DNA of 49,086 nt from Anaerovibrio slackiae (GCF_009695585.1 NZ_VUNR01000021.1:1-49086), one strand, 5' to 3'; positions 17,043 to 25,809 are shown, numbered from the stretch's first letter. Numbers and translations: made by a program. The notes: generated by a model not told the origin, from the sequence alone.

Positions 17043-17354
17043 ATGGGAAAGGAATTAGGTTCACGCATAACCGAAACTTTACAAAAACGTAAAATGACAC
17101 AAAAAGAATTAGCAGAACGTATTGGGGTGACAGAAGCAGTAATGTCAAGATATGTTTCTGGTAACAGAGAACCAAAACCAGATATGCTGGCAAATATTGC
17201 TACTGCCCTCCATACCACATCAGATTTCTTGCTCGGCATTGAATGTGATGAATTATATCATCCTAGAATTCGCCGTCTGATCGCACGAAATGCAGCCTTA
17301 ATGACTGAGCAAGAAAAAAGAGAACTAATCAACGCATTGTTTGGGGAGGAGTAA
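17043..17354 (+). CDS. XRE-family repressor paired with an ImmA/IrrE protease
   Basis: 103-residue protein with an N-terminal Cro/cI helix-turn-helix (KRKMTQKELAERIGVTEAV, residues about 16-34, and REPKPDMLANIATAL) and a short C-terminal tail. It probably represses its own promoter, where TGACATTGTCA overlaps the start. AGAAAGGA lies 9-10 nt before the ATG at 17043. An upstream in-frame ATG at 16998 lies inside the -10 box and cannot be used from this promoter. The protease gene follows after 2 bp. By analogy with ImmR/ImmA, cleavage of the repressor would release the cassette. Confidence 0.82.
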   Translation: MGKELGSRITETLQKRKMTQKELAERIGVTEAVMSRYVSGNREPKPDMLANIATALHTTSDFLLGIECDELYHPRIRRLIARNAALMTEQEKRELINALFGEE

Positions 17355-17356
17355 TA

Positions 17357-17908
17357 TTGGGAATTTCTTTATCACACGCAAGATGCGAGGAAATAAAGCA
17401 GATTGTTGTTAATACGTTCGTCAAATACGATGTTTCCTGTGTCCCTGTTAACTGTTTTGAACTGGCAATAAAAATAGGAATTAAAGTCATTCCTTATTCA
17501 GCTATCCCCGAAGATAAACGATGGTTGCTTTTGAAAAAAAGTGAGGATGGATTTTCTATAGAAAAAACTATTGGAGAGTGGTACATATATTATAATGACA
17601 AAAAAAACTATGGACGCATTAATAATACCATCATGCATGAAATAGGTCATATAGTTTTAGACCACAGCGAGGACAGCGAACTAGCAGAAAAAGAAGTAAA
17701 ATTCTTTGCAAAATATGCACTTGTTCCTCCCGTGCTTGTACACAAATTGAAATTAGATAACCCAGCTGATATTGCTGATATCTTCAAAGTAAGTTTCGAA
17801 GCCGCCTGCTATGCGAACTCTTATTACAAAAAATGGCTGCAATATGGTTCATCGAAGTATACTAAGTACGAAATTACGCTCTTAAAATTATTTCGTAGTA
17901 TATCATGA
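17357..17908 (+). CDS. ImmA/IrrE family metallopeptidase
   Basis: 183-residue zinc protease of the DUF955 family. The zinc motif HEIGH is at residues 94-98. The third ligand is probably Glu113 in EKEVKFFAKYALVPP, the usual continuation of this family. Members cleave partner XRE repressors after DNA damage or other signals. It starts at TTG (17357), 2 bp after the repressor stop, with GGAGGAG upstream, so translation is coupled. The C-terminal about 60 residues are typical helical ImmA tail. The signal it senses here is unknown. Confidence 0.88.
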   Translation: MGISLSHARCEEIKQIVVNTFVKYDVSCVPVNCFELAIKIGIKVIPYSAIPEDKRWLLLKKSEDGFSIEKTIGEWYIYYNDKKNYGRINNTIMHEIGHIVLDHSEDSELAEKEVKFFAKYALVPPVLVHKLKLDNPADIADIFKVSFEAACYANSYYKKWLQYGSSKYTKYEITLLKLFRSIS

Positions 17909-17945
17909 TACGATATTTTTTATATGAAAGGAGAATTAATATATT

Positions 17946-18587
17946 ATGTTAAAAACACATGTCAGAAAATATGACAACTTCAAACTTTATTACTGGCATG
18001 GAGCAACATTAGTTGGCAAATATAGATTACCACAACTTGCTCCTACACAGGCAATTCCATCAAAAGTTATATGTTTTAATGAACGTAAAAGTGTTTCTAA
18101 ACCAAATGAATATTGGGTTGACTTCTTTATTGATGATGCTCTGTTTGAAAATTTCTGGAATCACCCGGAAGTTAGCTTTGCAAATCTCAAACGCTTTGCG
18201 GGAATAATTACTACTGATTATTCTATGTTACCAGAAATGCTACCCGGACAGAACTTATGGAACTGTACTCGCAATAGAGTCATGGCATACTATCTCCAAC
18301 AGCAAGGATTTAATATCATCCCCGTTGCATCTTGGTGCGTTGAAAGTGATTTTGAATGGTGCTTTGATGGTTTGCCAGAAAACAGCTCTATCGCAATTAC
18401 CACTAATGGATGTATGTCAAGTCCATATAGTAAGCGTATACTGCTACACGGTGTCGCAGAGTTACAAAGACAAAAATCACCAGCAAATCTTATTGTCTGT
18501 GGCAGGCACGTTAATGAACTTGATATTTATGACAACGTACATTATTATCCTTCCTATTCCCAACGCTGGAAGGAGCGTGCTGTATAA
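17946..18587 (+). CDS. DUF4417 domain protein
   Basis: 213-residue protein recognised by the DUF4417 pattern: VDFFIDDALFENFWNHP (residues 58-74), FAGIITTDYSMLPEM (84-98), NRVMAYYLQQQGFNIIPVASW (110-130) and DFEWCFDG (135-142). Its biochemical role is not established. Homologues occur mostly on phages, plasmids and islands. AAGGAG precedes the ATG. It lies 37 bp after the protease gene in the same direction and its TAA overlaps the next ATG (TAATG), tying it to the two small genes downstream. No catalytic triad can be claimed. Confidence 0.72.
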   Translation: MLKTHVRKYDNFKLYYWHGATLVGKYRLPQLAPTQAIPSKVICFNERKSVSKPNEYWVDFFIDDALFENFWNHPEVSFANLKRFAGIITTDYSMLPEMLPGQNLWNCTRNRVMAYYLQQQGFNIIPVASWCVESDFEWCFDGLPENSSIAITTNGCMSSPYSKRILLHGVAELQRQKSPANLIVCGRHVNELDIYDNVHYYPSYSQRWKERAV

Positions 18588-18964
18588 TGGGTAGCAGAGG
18601 TTCTTTTCTTGAAAGCGGTGGCTTTAGTACACCCGCAAAATGGCATACTGTTGACTATATTGAAGGAATTAAGGTTTTAGCACCTAAAGACCCTAAAGCA
18701 AGTATGAATTTGCCAGAAAGGTCAAATACACCAGGAACATCTTATTTGCTATACAGAAAAAATGGCGATTTCAATCAACTCCGAGTTTTTGGAGAAAAAC
18801 GTGTGCCACAATTTGATATAGATTATGGTATTCACAATGGAAAAAAATCACTCCATGTACATTACTACACGGATGGAGTGCGTGGCAAAAATCCAAATAT
18901 TCTTCGTCCTGGCGATGCGCTCTACGAAAAATATAAAGTTCTATTTAAGGAGACTAAACAATGA
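18587..18964 (+). CDS. Small protein with a His-x-His core, cassette gene 4, function unknown
   Basis: 125 residues. It starts MGSRGSF, a beginning seen in C-terminal domains of phage morphogenesis and polymorphic-toxin-like proteins. The best-defined part is residues 76-96, with His83, His90 and His92 (SLHVHYYTDG), which could be a metal or nuclease site, but this is inference. No signal peptide or membrane helix. It starts inside the stop codon of the DUF4417 gene and ends in a 4-bp overlap (ATGA) with the next gene, so all three are made from one message. It might be a small toxin, with the next protein as its partner. That is a guess from gene order. Confidence 0.6.
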   Translation: MGSRGSFLESGGFSTPAKWHTVDYIEGIKVLAPKDPKASMNLPERSNTPGTSYLLYRKNGDFNQLRVFGEKRVPQFDIDYGIHNGKKSLHVHYYTDGVRGKNPNILRPGDALYEKYKVLFKETKQ

Positions 18965-19260
18965 ACGGAATAAAAATGAACGAATTTTACGACCTAATTT
19001 CCCATGGTCACGAGGCTGAATTTGAGTATGGCGGAAATACTTATATATTGCAACCAGAAGTTAATAATAGCAAAACCTATCTCGTAATTTGGGATTGTAC
19101 GCCAAATGCGAAAAAGTGCATTATCAAGCAGGAAATTGATATTGAGATTGATGGTGATATTCCTCAGCCTATTATCAAAACATTTCTTTCAAAAAAATGT
19201 TTTAAGGGTAAATCTTTTTTGGAAATAGAGCAAGAAATTACCGTAACCGTGATTTATTAA
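18961..19260 (+). CDS. Small acidic protein, cassette gene 5, function unknown
   Basis: 99 residues, or 95 if the second ATG (MNEFYDLISHG) is used. The pattern is beta-rich (EFEYGGNTYILQPEV, TYLVIWDCT, KCIIKQEIDIEID), with no membrane segment. It overlaps the preceding gene by 4 bp, the classic layout of a toxin-immunity or subunit pair. I do not recognise the family. A hairpin (AAAGACCACACC 19268-19279 with GGTGTAATCTTT 19294-19305) just after the stop probably ends the transcript. Confidence 0.6.
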   Translation: MNGIKMNEFYDLISHGHEAEFEYGGNTYILQPEVNNSKTYLVIWDCTPNAKKCIIKQEIDIEIDGDIPQPIIKTFLSKKCFKGKSFLEIEQEITVTVIY

Positions 19261-19267
19261 ACACAAA

Positions 19268-19310
19268 AAAGACCACACCAAACCTTTCCTTTCGGTGTAA
19301 TCTTTAAAAA
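19268..19310 (+). terminator. Probable terminator of the XRE-ImmA-DUF4417 cassette
   Basis: A 12-bp imperfect stem (10 of 12 paired) starts 8 bp after the last stop codon. The T-run is short, so confidence is moderate. Confidence 0.5.
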
Positions 19311-19349
19311 AGTTATCATCACGGTCCAGTAAAATCAAGCAATTTCTTT

Positions 19350-20741
19350 ATCTTAATGTGGCAGAAGACTTCCTGCCTCTATATGCGGGAGATGAATGCC
19401 ACGTCCATCGAATTTACGCAAGTAATTGAGGCGGATAATAGAACATAGTGGTGATATAATAGTAAGTGACAGGAAGTGAACGATGTGTTACAGCAAAAAG
19501 GCTATCAGTATCGAATATATCCCACTAAACAACAGCAACAGCTAATCAATCAGACACTGGGATGCGCCAGGTTTGTGTATAACAGGTTTTGGAATATCCG
19601 TAAAGAAGCATGGACAAATTCAAAAACAAGCGTAACTTACAATCAGACTAGCAAAATGCTGACCGAGTTAAAATGTGAGCCGGACTATGTATGGCTGAAT
19701 GTTGTAGATAGTACCTCGTTGCAGCAGGCGTTAAAGGATTTGGATAAGGGATTCAAAAACTTTTTTGCCAAAAAAGCAGGCTATCCAAGATATAAATCAA
19801 AGCACAATCATTGCCTCAGCTATCGTTCCCAGTGCGTTAATAACAATATTGCAATCAAGAATGGCAAGCTGAAGCTTCCTAAAATAGGCCTGGTAAAAAT
19901 AAAGCTTTCCAGGAATTTCACAGGCAGAATTTTGAATGCCACTGTGTCACGCAAGGCTACAGGCAAGTATTTTGTTTCCCTGTGTGTTGAGGAAGAAGTA
20001 GGAATTTTTCCTAATAATGGCGGAGAAATAGGCATAGATGTGGGAATTAAGGATTTCTACTCCGATTCTAATGGTGATGTTGCTGCTAATCCGAAAACAT
20101 TGAAGAAATACAGCAAAAAACTGGCAAGGGAGCAGCGGAAGCTTTCACGTAAAGCAAAAGGCAGTAATAATCGCAATAAGCAGAGAATCATCGTTGCCAG
20201 GGTACACGAAAAAATAGCAAATATCCGCAAGGACTATCTGAACAAGGTTTCCACTAAACTGGTCAAGGAAAACCAACTGATCGGTATAGAAGACTTGCAG
20301 GTCAGGAATATGCTGAAAAACCATCAACTGGCACAAGCCATTTCTGATGTATCATGGTCGGAGTTTTTCAGGATGCTTGAATACAAGGCAGTGCCCCATG
20401 GCTGCAAGGTGGTAAGGGTTCCTAAATTCTACCCAAGTTCTCAAACGTGCTGTAAATGCGGCTATCAGAATAAAGATACAAAAAATCTTGCTATTCGTGC
20501 ATGGGATTGTCCGGTATGCGGGCATCATCACGATAGAGATGTGAATGCAGCCAGGAATATTCTGGCTAAAGCAAAAGAAATAATAGCTGCATAAGCTTCA
20601 AAGCATAAAAATACCGTAGGAATTACGGAAATTAACGCCCACGGAGAGTGTGTAAGTCCTTTTGCCAAGGCAGAAGGCTGTTCTCGTAGAAGTGGGAATC
20701 TCCCTCCTCAAACGCCTAGGCGTTAGGAGGGAGTAATTCAA
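19350..20741 (+). mobile_element. IS200/IS605-type element with tnpB only
   Basis: The right end is fixed by the hairpin (20700-20730 region) and TCAA at 20738-20741, the same tetranucleotide at which IS608 is cut on its right. The left end is not resolved. A hairpin GTGGCA...TGCCAC (about 19360-19404) lies in the likely left end, and a TTAC that could be a cleavage/TAM site occurs at 19414-19417. No Y1 transposase (tnpA) is present, so movement would need one in trans. A 45-codon open frame ending at about 19425 could be a leftover of an upstream gene. Confidence 0.75.
19485..20594 (+). CDS. tnpB: TnpB RNA-guided nuclease
   Basis: About 369 residues, the usual TnpB size and apparently intact. 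The RuvC residues are present: Asp in [10 protein letters not shown], Glu in [10 protein letters not shown] and Asp in [10 protein letters not shown] (188, 272 and 355 counted from GTG 19476). A zinc ribbon CCKCGYQN...WDCPVCG lies between the last two. TnpB is the Cas12 ancestor: with omega-RNA it cuts DNA matching the guide next to a TAM, which helps the element survive excision. The start is put at GTG 19485, 8 nt after AGGAAG. GTG 19476 is fused to the ribosome binding site. Confidence 0.9.
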   Translation: MLQQKGYQYRIYPTKQQQQLINQTLGCARFVYNRFWNIRKEAWTNSKTSVTYNQTSKMLTELKCEPDYVWLNVVDSTSLQQALKDLDKGFKNFFAKKAGYPRYKSKHNHCLSYRSQCVNNNIAIKNGKLKLPKIGLVKIKLSRNFTGRILNATVSRKATGKYFVSLCVEEEVGIFPNNGGEIGIDVGIKDFYSDSNGDVAANPKTLKKYSKKLAREQRKLSRKAKGSNNRNKQRIIVARVHEKIANIRKDYLNKVSTKLVKENQLIGIEDLQVRNMLKNHQLAQAISDVSWSEFFRMLEYKAVPHGCKVVRVPKFYPSSQTCCKCGYQNKDTKNLAIRAWDCPVCGHHHDRDVNAARNILAKAKEIIAA

Positions 20742-20757
20742 ACATAGAGGTAATCAT
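20595..20757 (+). ncRNA. Omega-RNA scaffold and guide of the TnpB element
   Basis: The stretch after the tnpB stop is conserved in the copy at window positions 1-125 and is structured, including the right-end hairpin. In TnpB systems this forms the omega-RNA, whose guide is the roughly 16-20 nt just past the element. Here that would start at 20742, inside the last codons of thiH. The 5' end of the RNA may lie within tnpB. Confidence 0.7.
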
Positions 20758-22006
20758 TAAGCACCGGCTGCAATCCCTCGCTGCTCATATCAGCCGTCAT
20801 TTTCTGCAGGCTGCGGCTGTCCTGGATCTCAAACTGCTCATCCCCGGCATTTTCCTGAACACCCTCCCTGCCCTCATACTTGCTCTCATGGTCCCCGATG
20901 CCTGTGGAAACCCCGGCAGACACCTTGGTTGCCGCAATCTTCACAATGCCGTTCCTGAAGGATGCGCTTTCCCGGCTGGACACGGTGATGCCTGCATAAG
21001 GCAAAAACAGCCGATAGGCGCACAAAATCTGGCAAAGCTGCCTCTCCCCTACATCCTGGGGATTTATGCTGTCATTGTTGATAATAGGCCGGAGACGCGG
21101 ACAGGACAGGCTGATTTCCGCCCAGGGGTACTTCCGCTGGATATAATAGGCATGAAGTGCCGTAGCAAGGGCATCCCTGCGAAAATCCGAAAGCCCTAAA
21201 AGGGCGGAAAAAGCCACCCCACGCATGCCGCCACGCAGTGCCCTCTCCTGGGCATCAAAACGATAAGGCCACACCCTTTTGTGCCCTGCCAGATGCAGCT
21301 GCTCATATTTTGCCAAATCATAGGTCTCCTGAAAGACAGTCACATAGTCTGCGCCGCACTCATGGAGATACCTGTATTCTTCCGTATTGACCGGGTAAAT
21401 CTCCAGCCCCACGTTACGGAAATACTTCCTTGCCAGCCTGCATGCCCCGCCAATATACTCAAGGCTGCTCTTGCCACGGCTTTCCCCGGTCAGCAGCAGG
21501 ATTTCCTCCATGCCGCTGCTGGCAATCACCTGCATCTCATGCTCCATCTGCTCACTGGTCAGCTGCACACGCTGAATATCGTTGTAGCAGTTAAAGCCGC
21601 AGTAAATGCAGTAATTCTCGCAGTAATTGGCCAGATACAGAGGCGTGAACATGTAGACAGTATTGCCAAAATGACGGCTGGTCAGATTGCGTGCCTTCTG
21701 TGCCATTTCCTCCAGGAAAGGTGCCGCTGCCGGTGACAGCAGGGCCTTCAAATCCTCCTCATCAGGGCGGTTCCTGTTCAATGCCCTTCTCACATCCACT
21801 GCCGTATACTGCTCCGGCTGATAGCTGTCCACATGCCCCATGACCCTGCTGCGGATATCCGGCTCAATCTCCTCCATGCCGGGCAAATATTCCAAAGGGC
21901 TTTTCCGCATAGCAGGATTATTTTCCAGCTGGTGCTTTCTTGCCAGTGCCGCCTCGCTGAGATGCTTGCCATCCACAAAAAAACTATTCTCTCCGCTCAT
22001 TCTCAC
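20738..22006 (-). CDS. thiH: 2-iminoacetate synthase (ThiH)
   Basis: Radical SAM enzyme of about 420 residues that splits tyrosine into dehydroglycine and p-cresol for the thiazole ring of thiamine. The cluster motif is [12 protein letters not shown] (CxxxCxxC). [31 protein letters not shown] and SCPRLRP are family-typical. It starts with GTG (22006) overlapping the thiG stop, or ATG 22000, with GGGAGG upstream. The C-terminus [12 protein letters not shown] is near the usual end of the family, but its TGA codon comes from the TCAA end of the TnpB element, so a few terminal residues may have been exchanged. Confidence 0.95.
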   Translation of the reverse strand: MRMSGENSFFVDGKHLSEAALARKHQLENNPAMRKSPLEYLPGMEEIEPDIRSRVMGHVDSYQPEQYTAVDVRRALNRNRPDEEDLKALLSPAAAPFLEEMAQKARNLTSRHFGNTVYMFTPLYLANYCENYCIYCGFNCYNDIQRVQLTSEQMEHEMQVIASSGMEEILLLTGESRGKSSLEYIGGACRLARKYFRNVGLEIYPVNTEEYRYLHECGADYVTVFQETYDLAKYEQLHLAGHKRVWPYRFDAQERALRGGMRGVAFSALLGLSDFRRDALATALHAYYIQRKYPWAEISLSCPRLRPIINNDSINPQDVGERQLCQILCAYRLFLPYAGITVSSRESASFRNGIVKIAATKVSAGVSTGIGDHESKYEGREGVQENAGDEQFEIQDSRSLQKMTADMSSEGLQPVLNDYLYV

Positions 22007-22785
22007 GCATCCTCCCGCAAAAAGCCCGTCAAGGGGTCAGATGCCTCCGCACCACGGCTCAGTACACGCCCCAGACCTGACAGATATGCCTTGCGCCCTG
22101 CCGTGATAGCTTCCTTGAAAGCCTGTGCCATCAGGGGCAGGTTGCCGGCTGTAGCCAGGGCGGTATTTGCCATGATGGCTGCCGCTCCCATCTCCATTGC
22201 CTCACAGGCCTGGGACGGCCTGCCGATGCCTGCATCCACAATAATCGGCAGGTCAATCTCGTTAATGAGGATTTCAATAAAATCCCGGGCAGCCAGTCCC
22301 CGGTTGGAGCCGATAGGTGCCGCCAGCGGCATGACGGCAGCAGCCCCGGCACTGACCAAATCACGGGCGGCAGTCAGGTCAGGAAACATATACGGCAGGA
22401 CGGCAAAGCCTTCCTTGGCCAGAATCTCCGTTGCCCTGATGGTTTCCTGATTGTCCGGCAGCAGGTAGCGGCTGTCCCGCATAATCTCAATCTTCACGAA
22501 ATCACCGCAGCCCAGCTCCCTGGCAAGGCGGGCTATCCTCACTGCCTCATCTGCATTCCTTGCCCCGGAGGTATTTGGGAGCAGGGTAACATGCTCCGGG
22601 ATATACTTCAGGATATTCCCCTCATCCACAGTATTGGTACGGCGCACCGCTACCGTAATCATCTCCGCCCCTGCATCCCTGACCGCAGTTTCAATCAGCG
22701 GCAGGGAATACTTGCCAGAGCCAAGAATAAAGCGGGAATGGAACTCCCTGCCTCCAAGAACCAGTACATCATCATTATTTGCCAT
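22003..22785 (-). CDS. thiG: Thiazole synthase (ThiG)
   Basis: 260-residue TIM-barrel enzyme that condenses 1-deoxyxylulose 5-phosphate, dehydroglycine and the ThiS thiocarboxylate into thiazole phosphate. Key segments are [36 protein letters not shown]-type strand [29 protein letters not shown] and [13 protein letters not shown]. The length is normal. GGAGGAAGG lies before the ATG. A 158-bp gap separates it from thiF and contains a small hairpin (ACACCGG.ATA.TCGGTGT, about 22841-22858) but no clear promoter. Its stop overlaps the start of thiH. Confidence 0.96.
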   Translation of the reverse strand: MANNDDVLVLGGREFHSRFILGSGKYSLPLIETAVRDAGAEMITVAVRRTNTVDEGNILKYIPEHVTLLPNTSGARNADEAVRIARLARELGCGDFVKIEIMRDSRYLLPDNQETIRATEILAKEGFAVLPYMFPDLTAARDLVSAGAAAVMPLAAPIGSNRGLAARDFIEILINEIDLPIIVDAGIGRPSQACEAMEMGAAAIMANTALATAGNLPLMAQAFKEAITAGRKAYLSGLGRVLSRGAEASDPLTGFLREDA

Positions 22786-22943
22786 AATTCAGACCTTCCT
22801 CCACAACTACATAATCACAAAATTACATAACTTCATCAATACACCGATATTCCGGTGTTTCCACCATATTTTCAGTAACTTTCATATAAAACTCATAAAA
22901 ATATTCTGATTTTTCACACAAAATTCATCACTTTAATATATGC

Positions 22944-23612
22944 TTAAACTATATTAACTGATTCCCCTGCCAAAAGCTGCAGGACAACCAAGGCTTCCTG
23001 GGCGGAGCAGATATTTACCCTGGCACCGTACAGGCCATCACCGGCATCTGCAGCCGAGCGGCCGTCACCGCACAGGTAAAAATTCTCCGACAGCCTGCGC
23101 ACCCTCATGGCGTTGGCAGAAGCAAAGCCTGCCATGCCGGAGGCTGCCACCAGATGGCAGCGGGGAAACTGCTCCCTGACACCGTTCACCAGCATAGCCT
23201 TGCAGGTGGCGTTATCAAAGGCTTCCACAATCACATCCACATCTGCCAGAAGGCTGGCAAGGTTATCCTCCGTAATCCTGACTGTATGCACATCCAGCTC
23301 TGCATAAGGAGTAATACGCCGCAGGTTATCCGCCAGGGCTTCTGCCTTGTACCTGCCCAGCTGCTCCATAAAGTACCACTGGCGGTTCAGATTGGTAGCC
23401 TCCAGCCTGTCAAAATCTATCAGCCTGAGATAGCCCACCCCCGCCCTGGTAAGAAGCTCCGCCACACGGCTGCCAAGCCCCCCAAGGCCGCAGATTGCCA
23501 CACGCCCCCGGCTGAATTTTTCCTGCCTTGCCGCCCCATGACGCTCTATCAGGGCCGACAGCCATGCTTCTTTTGAAATATACTTATCGGACCCGGCAAC
23601 CAAATCTGCCAT
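22944..23612 (-). CDS. thiF: Sulfur carrier protein ThiS adenylyltransferase (ThiF)
   Basis: 222-residue E1-like enzyme that adenylates the C-terminal Gly of ThiS. The nucleotide loop is VAICGLGGLGSRVAELL (residues about 37-53). DFDRLEATNLNRQWYF follows, as expected for ThiF. It lacks the C-terminal zinc CxxC pair of MoeB-like relatives, and the product is shorter than E. coli ThiF, as in the clostridial type. The start at 23612 has GGGAGG 8 nt upstream and lies one base after the thiS stop. A longer frame from TTG 23639 overlaps thiS and is less likely. Confidence 0.9.
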   Translation of the reverse strand: MADLVAGSDKYISKEAWLSALIERHGAARQEKFSRGRVAICGLGGLGSRVAELLTRAGVGYLRLIDFDRLEATNLNRQWYFMEQLGRYKAEALADNLRRITPYAELDVHTVRITEDNLASLLADVDVIVEAFDNATCKAMLVNGVREQFPRCHLVAASGMAGFASANAMRVRRLSENFYLCGDGRSAADAGDGLYGARVNICSAQEALVVLQLLAGESVNIV

Positions 23613-23613
23613 G

Positions 23614-23805
23614 TCAGCCACCTCCCACAAAGGAAACAATCTCCAGCCTGTCCTCTGCCGTGAGGATTACGCTATCATACTGCCTCTTTGGCACTATCTC
23701 GCCGTTTCGCTCCACAGCTACATTAGAAAGATCAATCCCCTTTTCCTGCAATACCTGTGCCACTGACTTTCCTTCTGCGGCTTCCTGCACACCATTAATA
23801 ATCAC
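23614..23805 (-). CDS. thiS: Sulfur carrier protein ThiS
   Basis: 63-residue ubiquitin-like carrier that ends in VGGG. The C-terminal glycine becomes a thiocarboxylate and delivers sulfur to ThiG. The start is GTG 23805, giving the family-typical opening MIINGV, with GGAGGG 7 nt upstream. In-frame codons further upstream, including ATG 23820, belong to the riboswitch leader and are not part of the protein. First gene of thiS-thiF-thiG-thiH. Confidence 0.93.
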   Translation of the reverse strand: MIINGVQEAAEGKSVAQVLQEKGIDLSNVAVERNGEIVPKRQYDSVILTAEDRLEIVSFVGGG

Positions 23806-23941
23806 TGCGCATCCCTCCATTTCTCGCTTCTGCCCCTCATATCGGACACCCGTAAAAGCTTCAAAAAGCTTTTTAAAAACAAAAAGAGAAGCTGCCTGAA
23901 ATGGCGGCTCCTCATAAAATCGTAATTTCCAGATTGCACCC

Positions 23942-24055
23942 GGTGCTAGCGTCCCTACGTTGGCATTATCCAAATCAGGTATCAGGTCGACGGGCATACC
24001 GTCCTCTCAGCCTGTGCGATGCCCTTTGGCACATCTGCAAGCTCCCTGGCTCCTA
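23942..24055 (-). promoter_or_regulatory. TPP riboswitch of the thiSFGH operon
   Basis: Minus-strand hallmarks: GGCTGAGAG (24004-24012), ACCTGAT twice (23974-23987) and GGATAATGCCAACGTAGGGA (within 23951-23971), the thiamine pyrophosphate aptamer core. Between it and thiS a hairpin AGCTTC/GAAGCT (about 23850-23895) followed by TTTT can act as the terminator of the expression platform. Binding of TPP should stop expression of the thiazole genes. Confidence 0.95.
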
Positions 24056-24072
24056 TTAAGTTCACAGACACT

Positions 24073-24101
24073 ATTATAATGCAGCAGAGGGCTAAATTCA
24101 A
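24073..24101 (-). promoter_or_regulatory. Promoter of the thi operon
   Basis: TTGAAT (24096-24101), 17 bp, TATAAT (24073-24078) on the minus strand, giving a start near 24066, just before the riboswitch. The same ATTATAAT also reads as a -10 box on the plus strand (24075-24080) towards hcp. Confidence 0.7.
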
Positions 24102-24204
24102 GGTAATTCAGCTAAATTCAATACAAATTCCCATAGGGAAAAAATATCAGACCTATAAACAAGAAAAGGCAGTCAAAAAGCCTGCCAAAAAAGGAGGAAC
24201 AAAA

Positions 24205-25809
24205 ATGAATAAGAAAATGTTTTGCTTTCAATGTGAGCAGACAGCGGCAGGGAGTGCCTGCACCGGCAAAGCAGGCGTCTGCGGCAAAAAAGCTGACACC
24301 GCTGCCCTGCAGGACCAGCTGACCAGCCAGCTGATTGACCTGGCAATATCCGCCCGGGGCAATGAACGCTACCTGACACCTGCCATTGACAAGATGGTAC
24401 TGGAATGTCTCTTTGCCACAGTTACCAACGTAAATTTCGATGACCATGTCCTCACCCAGCTGATTGACAGGGTAGAAAGGGAAAAGGCACGTTTCAACGA
24501 CAAGCACTCCTGCCAGCATGACGGCTGCCAAAGCAGCACCAATTACGATATCAGCCAGCTCTGGAACAGCAATGAGGACATACGCTCCCTGAAATCCCTT
24601 ATCCTGTTCGGTATTCGCGGCATGTCAGCCTATGCCTACCACGCAAATGTGCTGGGCTATCATGATAAGGAAGTAGCCAGATTCTTTTATAAAGCACTGT
24701 GCGCCATAGGCAGCCAGGATGCCGAAATGGACACCCTGCTGCCTGTAGTTCTGGAAACAGGTGCCATCAACCTCCGATGCATGGAGCTTCTTGACAAAGC
24801 CAACACCGAGACCTTTGGCACCCCTGAGCCACGCCAAGTCAGCCTGACCGTGGAAAAGGGCCCTTTCATCGTGATTTCCGGCCACGACCTCTACGACCTG
24901 AAGGAACTTCTGAAGCAGACCGATGGCACAGGCATCAATATCTACACACATGGAGAAATGCTGCCTGCCCACAGCTATCCGGGCATAAATAAATATCCTC
25001 ACCTAAAGGGCAATTTCGGCACGGCATGGCAGAACCAGCAGACTGAGTTTGCCGATATTCCTGCCCCTGTCCTCTTTACCACCAACTGCCTGATGCCGCC
25101 CAAGCCATCCTACATAGACAGGGTATTTTCCACCGAGGTAGTGGCATATCCGGGGGTAACCCACATCGGGGAAAAACGCAACTTCACCCCTGTCATCCAG
25201 AAGGCATTATCCCTGGGGGGATATGCCAAGGATATGCATTTTACAGGCATCAATGGCGGTAAAAGCGTCATGACCGGCTTCGGGCACTGCACGGTGCTTT
25301 CCGCAGCAGATACCGTCATAGCAGCCATTAAGGAAGGAATGATACGCCATATCTTTCTGGTAGGCGGCTGCGACGGTGCAAAGCCCGGGCGCAACTACTA
25401 CACGGAATTCGTGCAGAAGGCACCTGAGGACAGCCTCATACTGACTCTTGCCTGCGGCAAATACCGCTTCAATGACCTTAACCTGGGCACTATCGGCGGG
25501 CTGCCGAGACTGCTGGACATGGGACAGTGCAACGATGCCTACAGTGCCATAAAGGTTGCCCAGGCACTGGCAGATGCCTTCCAGTGCAGCGTCAACGACC
25601 TGCCCCTTACCCTTGTGCTTTCCTGGTATGAGCAAAAAGCAGTCTGCATCCTGCTGACACTTCTGCACTTAGGGATAAAGAATATATGGCTGGGACCTAC
25701 CCTGCCAGCCTTCCTATCCCCAAATGTCCTGGATTTTCTGGTGGAAAAATACAATATCACGCCTGTTTCCACCCCGGAAAATGACCTGACAAAAATGCTA
25801 TCACACTAA
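24205..25809 (+). CDS. hcp: Hybrid cluster protein / hydroxylamine reductase (Hcp)
   Basis: 534-residue cytoplasmic iron-sulfur protein that reduces nitric oxide or hydroxylamine in anaerobes. The N-terminal cysteine motif (CFQCEQTAAGSACTGKAGVCG) binds the [4Fe-4S] cluster. Downstream, GHDLYDLKELL, TNCLMPPKPSY, FLVGGCDGAKPGRNYYTEF and LACGKYRFN hold the His/Glu/Cys ligands of the hybrid cluster. AAGGAGG lies 5 nt before the ATG at 24205. The upstream in-frame extension is ignored. It overlaps the convergent phosphatase gene by 9 bp. Confidence 0.96.
   Translation: MNKKMFCFQCEQTAAGSACTGKAGVCGKKADTAALQDQLTSQLIDLAISARGNERYLTPAIDKMVLECLFATVTNVNFDDHVLTQLIDRVEREKARFNDKHSCQHDGCQSSTNYDISQLWNSNEDIRSLKSLILFGIRGMSAYAYHANVLGYHDKEVARFFYKALCAIGSQDAEMDTLLPVVLETGAINLRCMELLDKANTETFGTPEPRQVSLTVEKGPFIVISGHDLYDLKELLKQTDGTGINIYTHGEMLPAHSYPGINKYPHLKGNFGTAWQNQQTEFADIPAPVLFTTNCLMPPKPSYIDRVFSTEVVAYPGVTHIGEKRNFTPVIQKALSLGGYAKDMHFTGINGGKSVMTGFGHCTVLSAADTVIAAIKEGMIRHIFLVGGCDGAKPGRNYYTEFVQKAPEDSLILTLACGKYRFNDLNLGTIGGLPRLLDMGQCNDAYSAIKVAQALADAFQCSVNDLPLTLVLSWYEQKAVCILLTLLHLGIKNIWLGPTLPAFLSPNVLDFLVEKYNITPVSTPENDLTKMLSH

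Noticed and set aside
22800-22870. 20-codon frame between thiF and thiG
   Set aside because: No ribosome binding site and no promoter. The small hairpin there has no T-run.
23806-23997. In-frame extension of ThiS into a 127-residue protein
   Set aside because: It overlaps the TPP aptamer and its hairpin. The GTG at 23805 has a proper ribosome binding site and gives the family-typical start.
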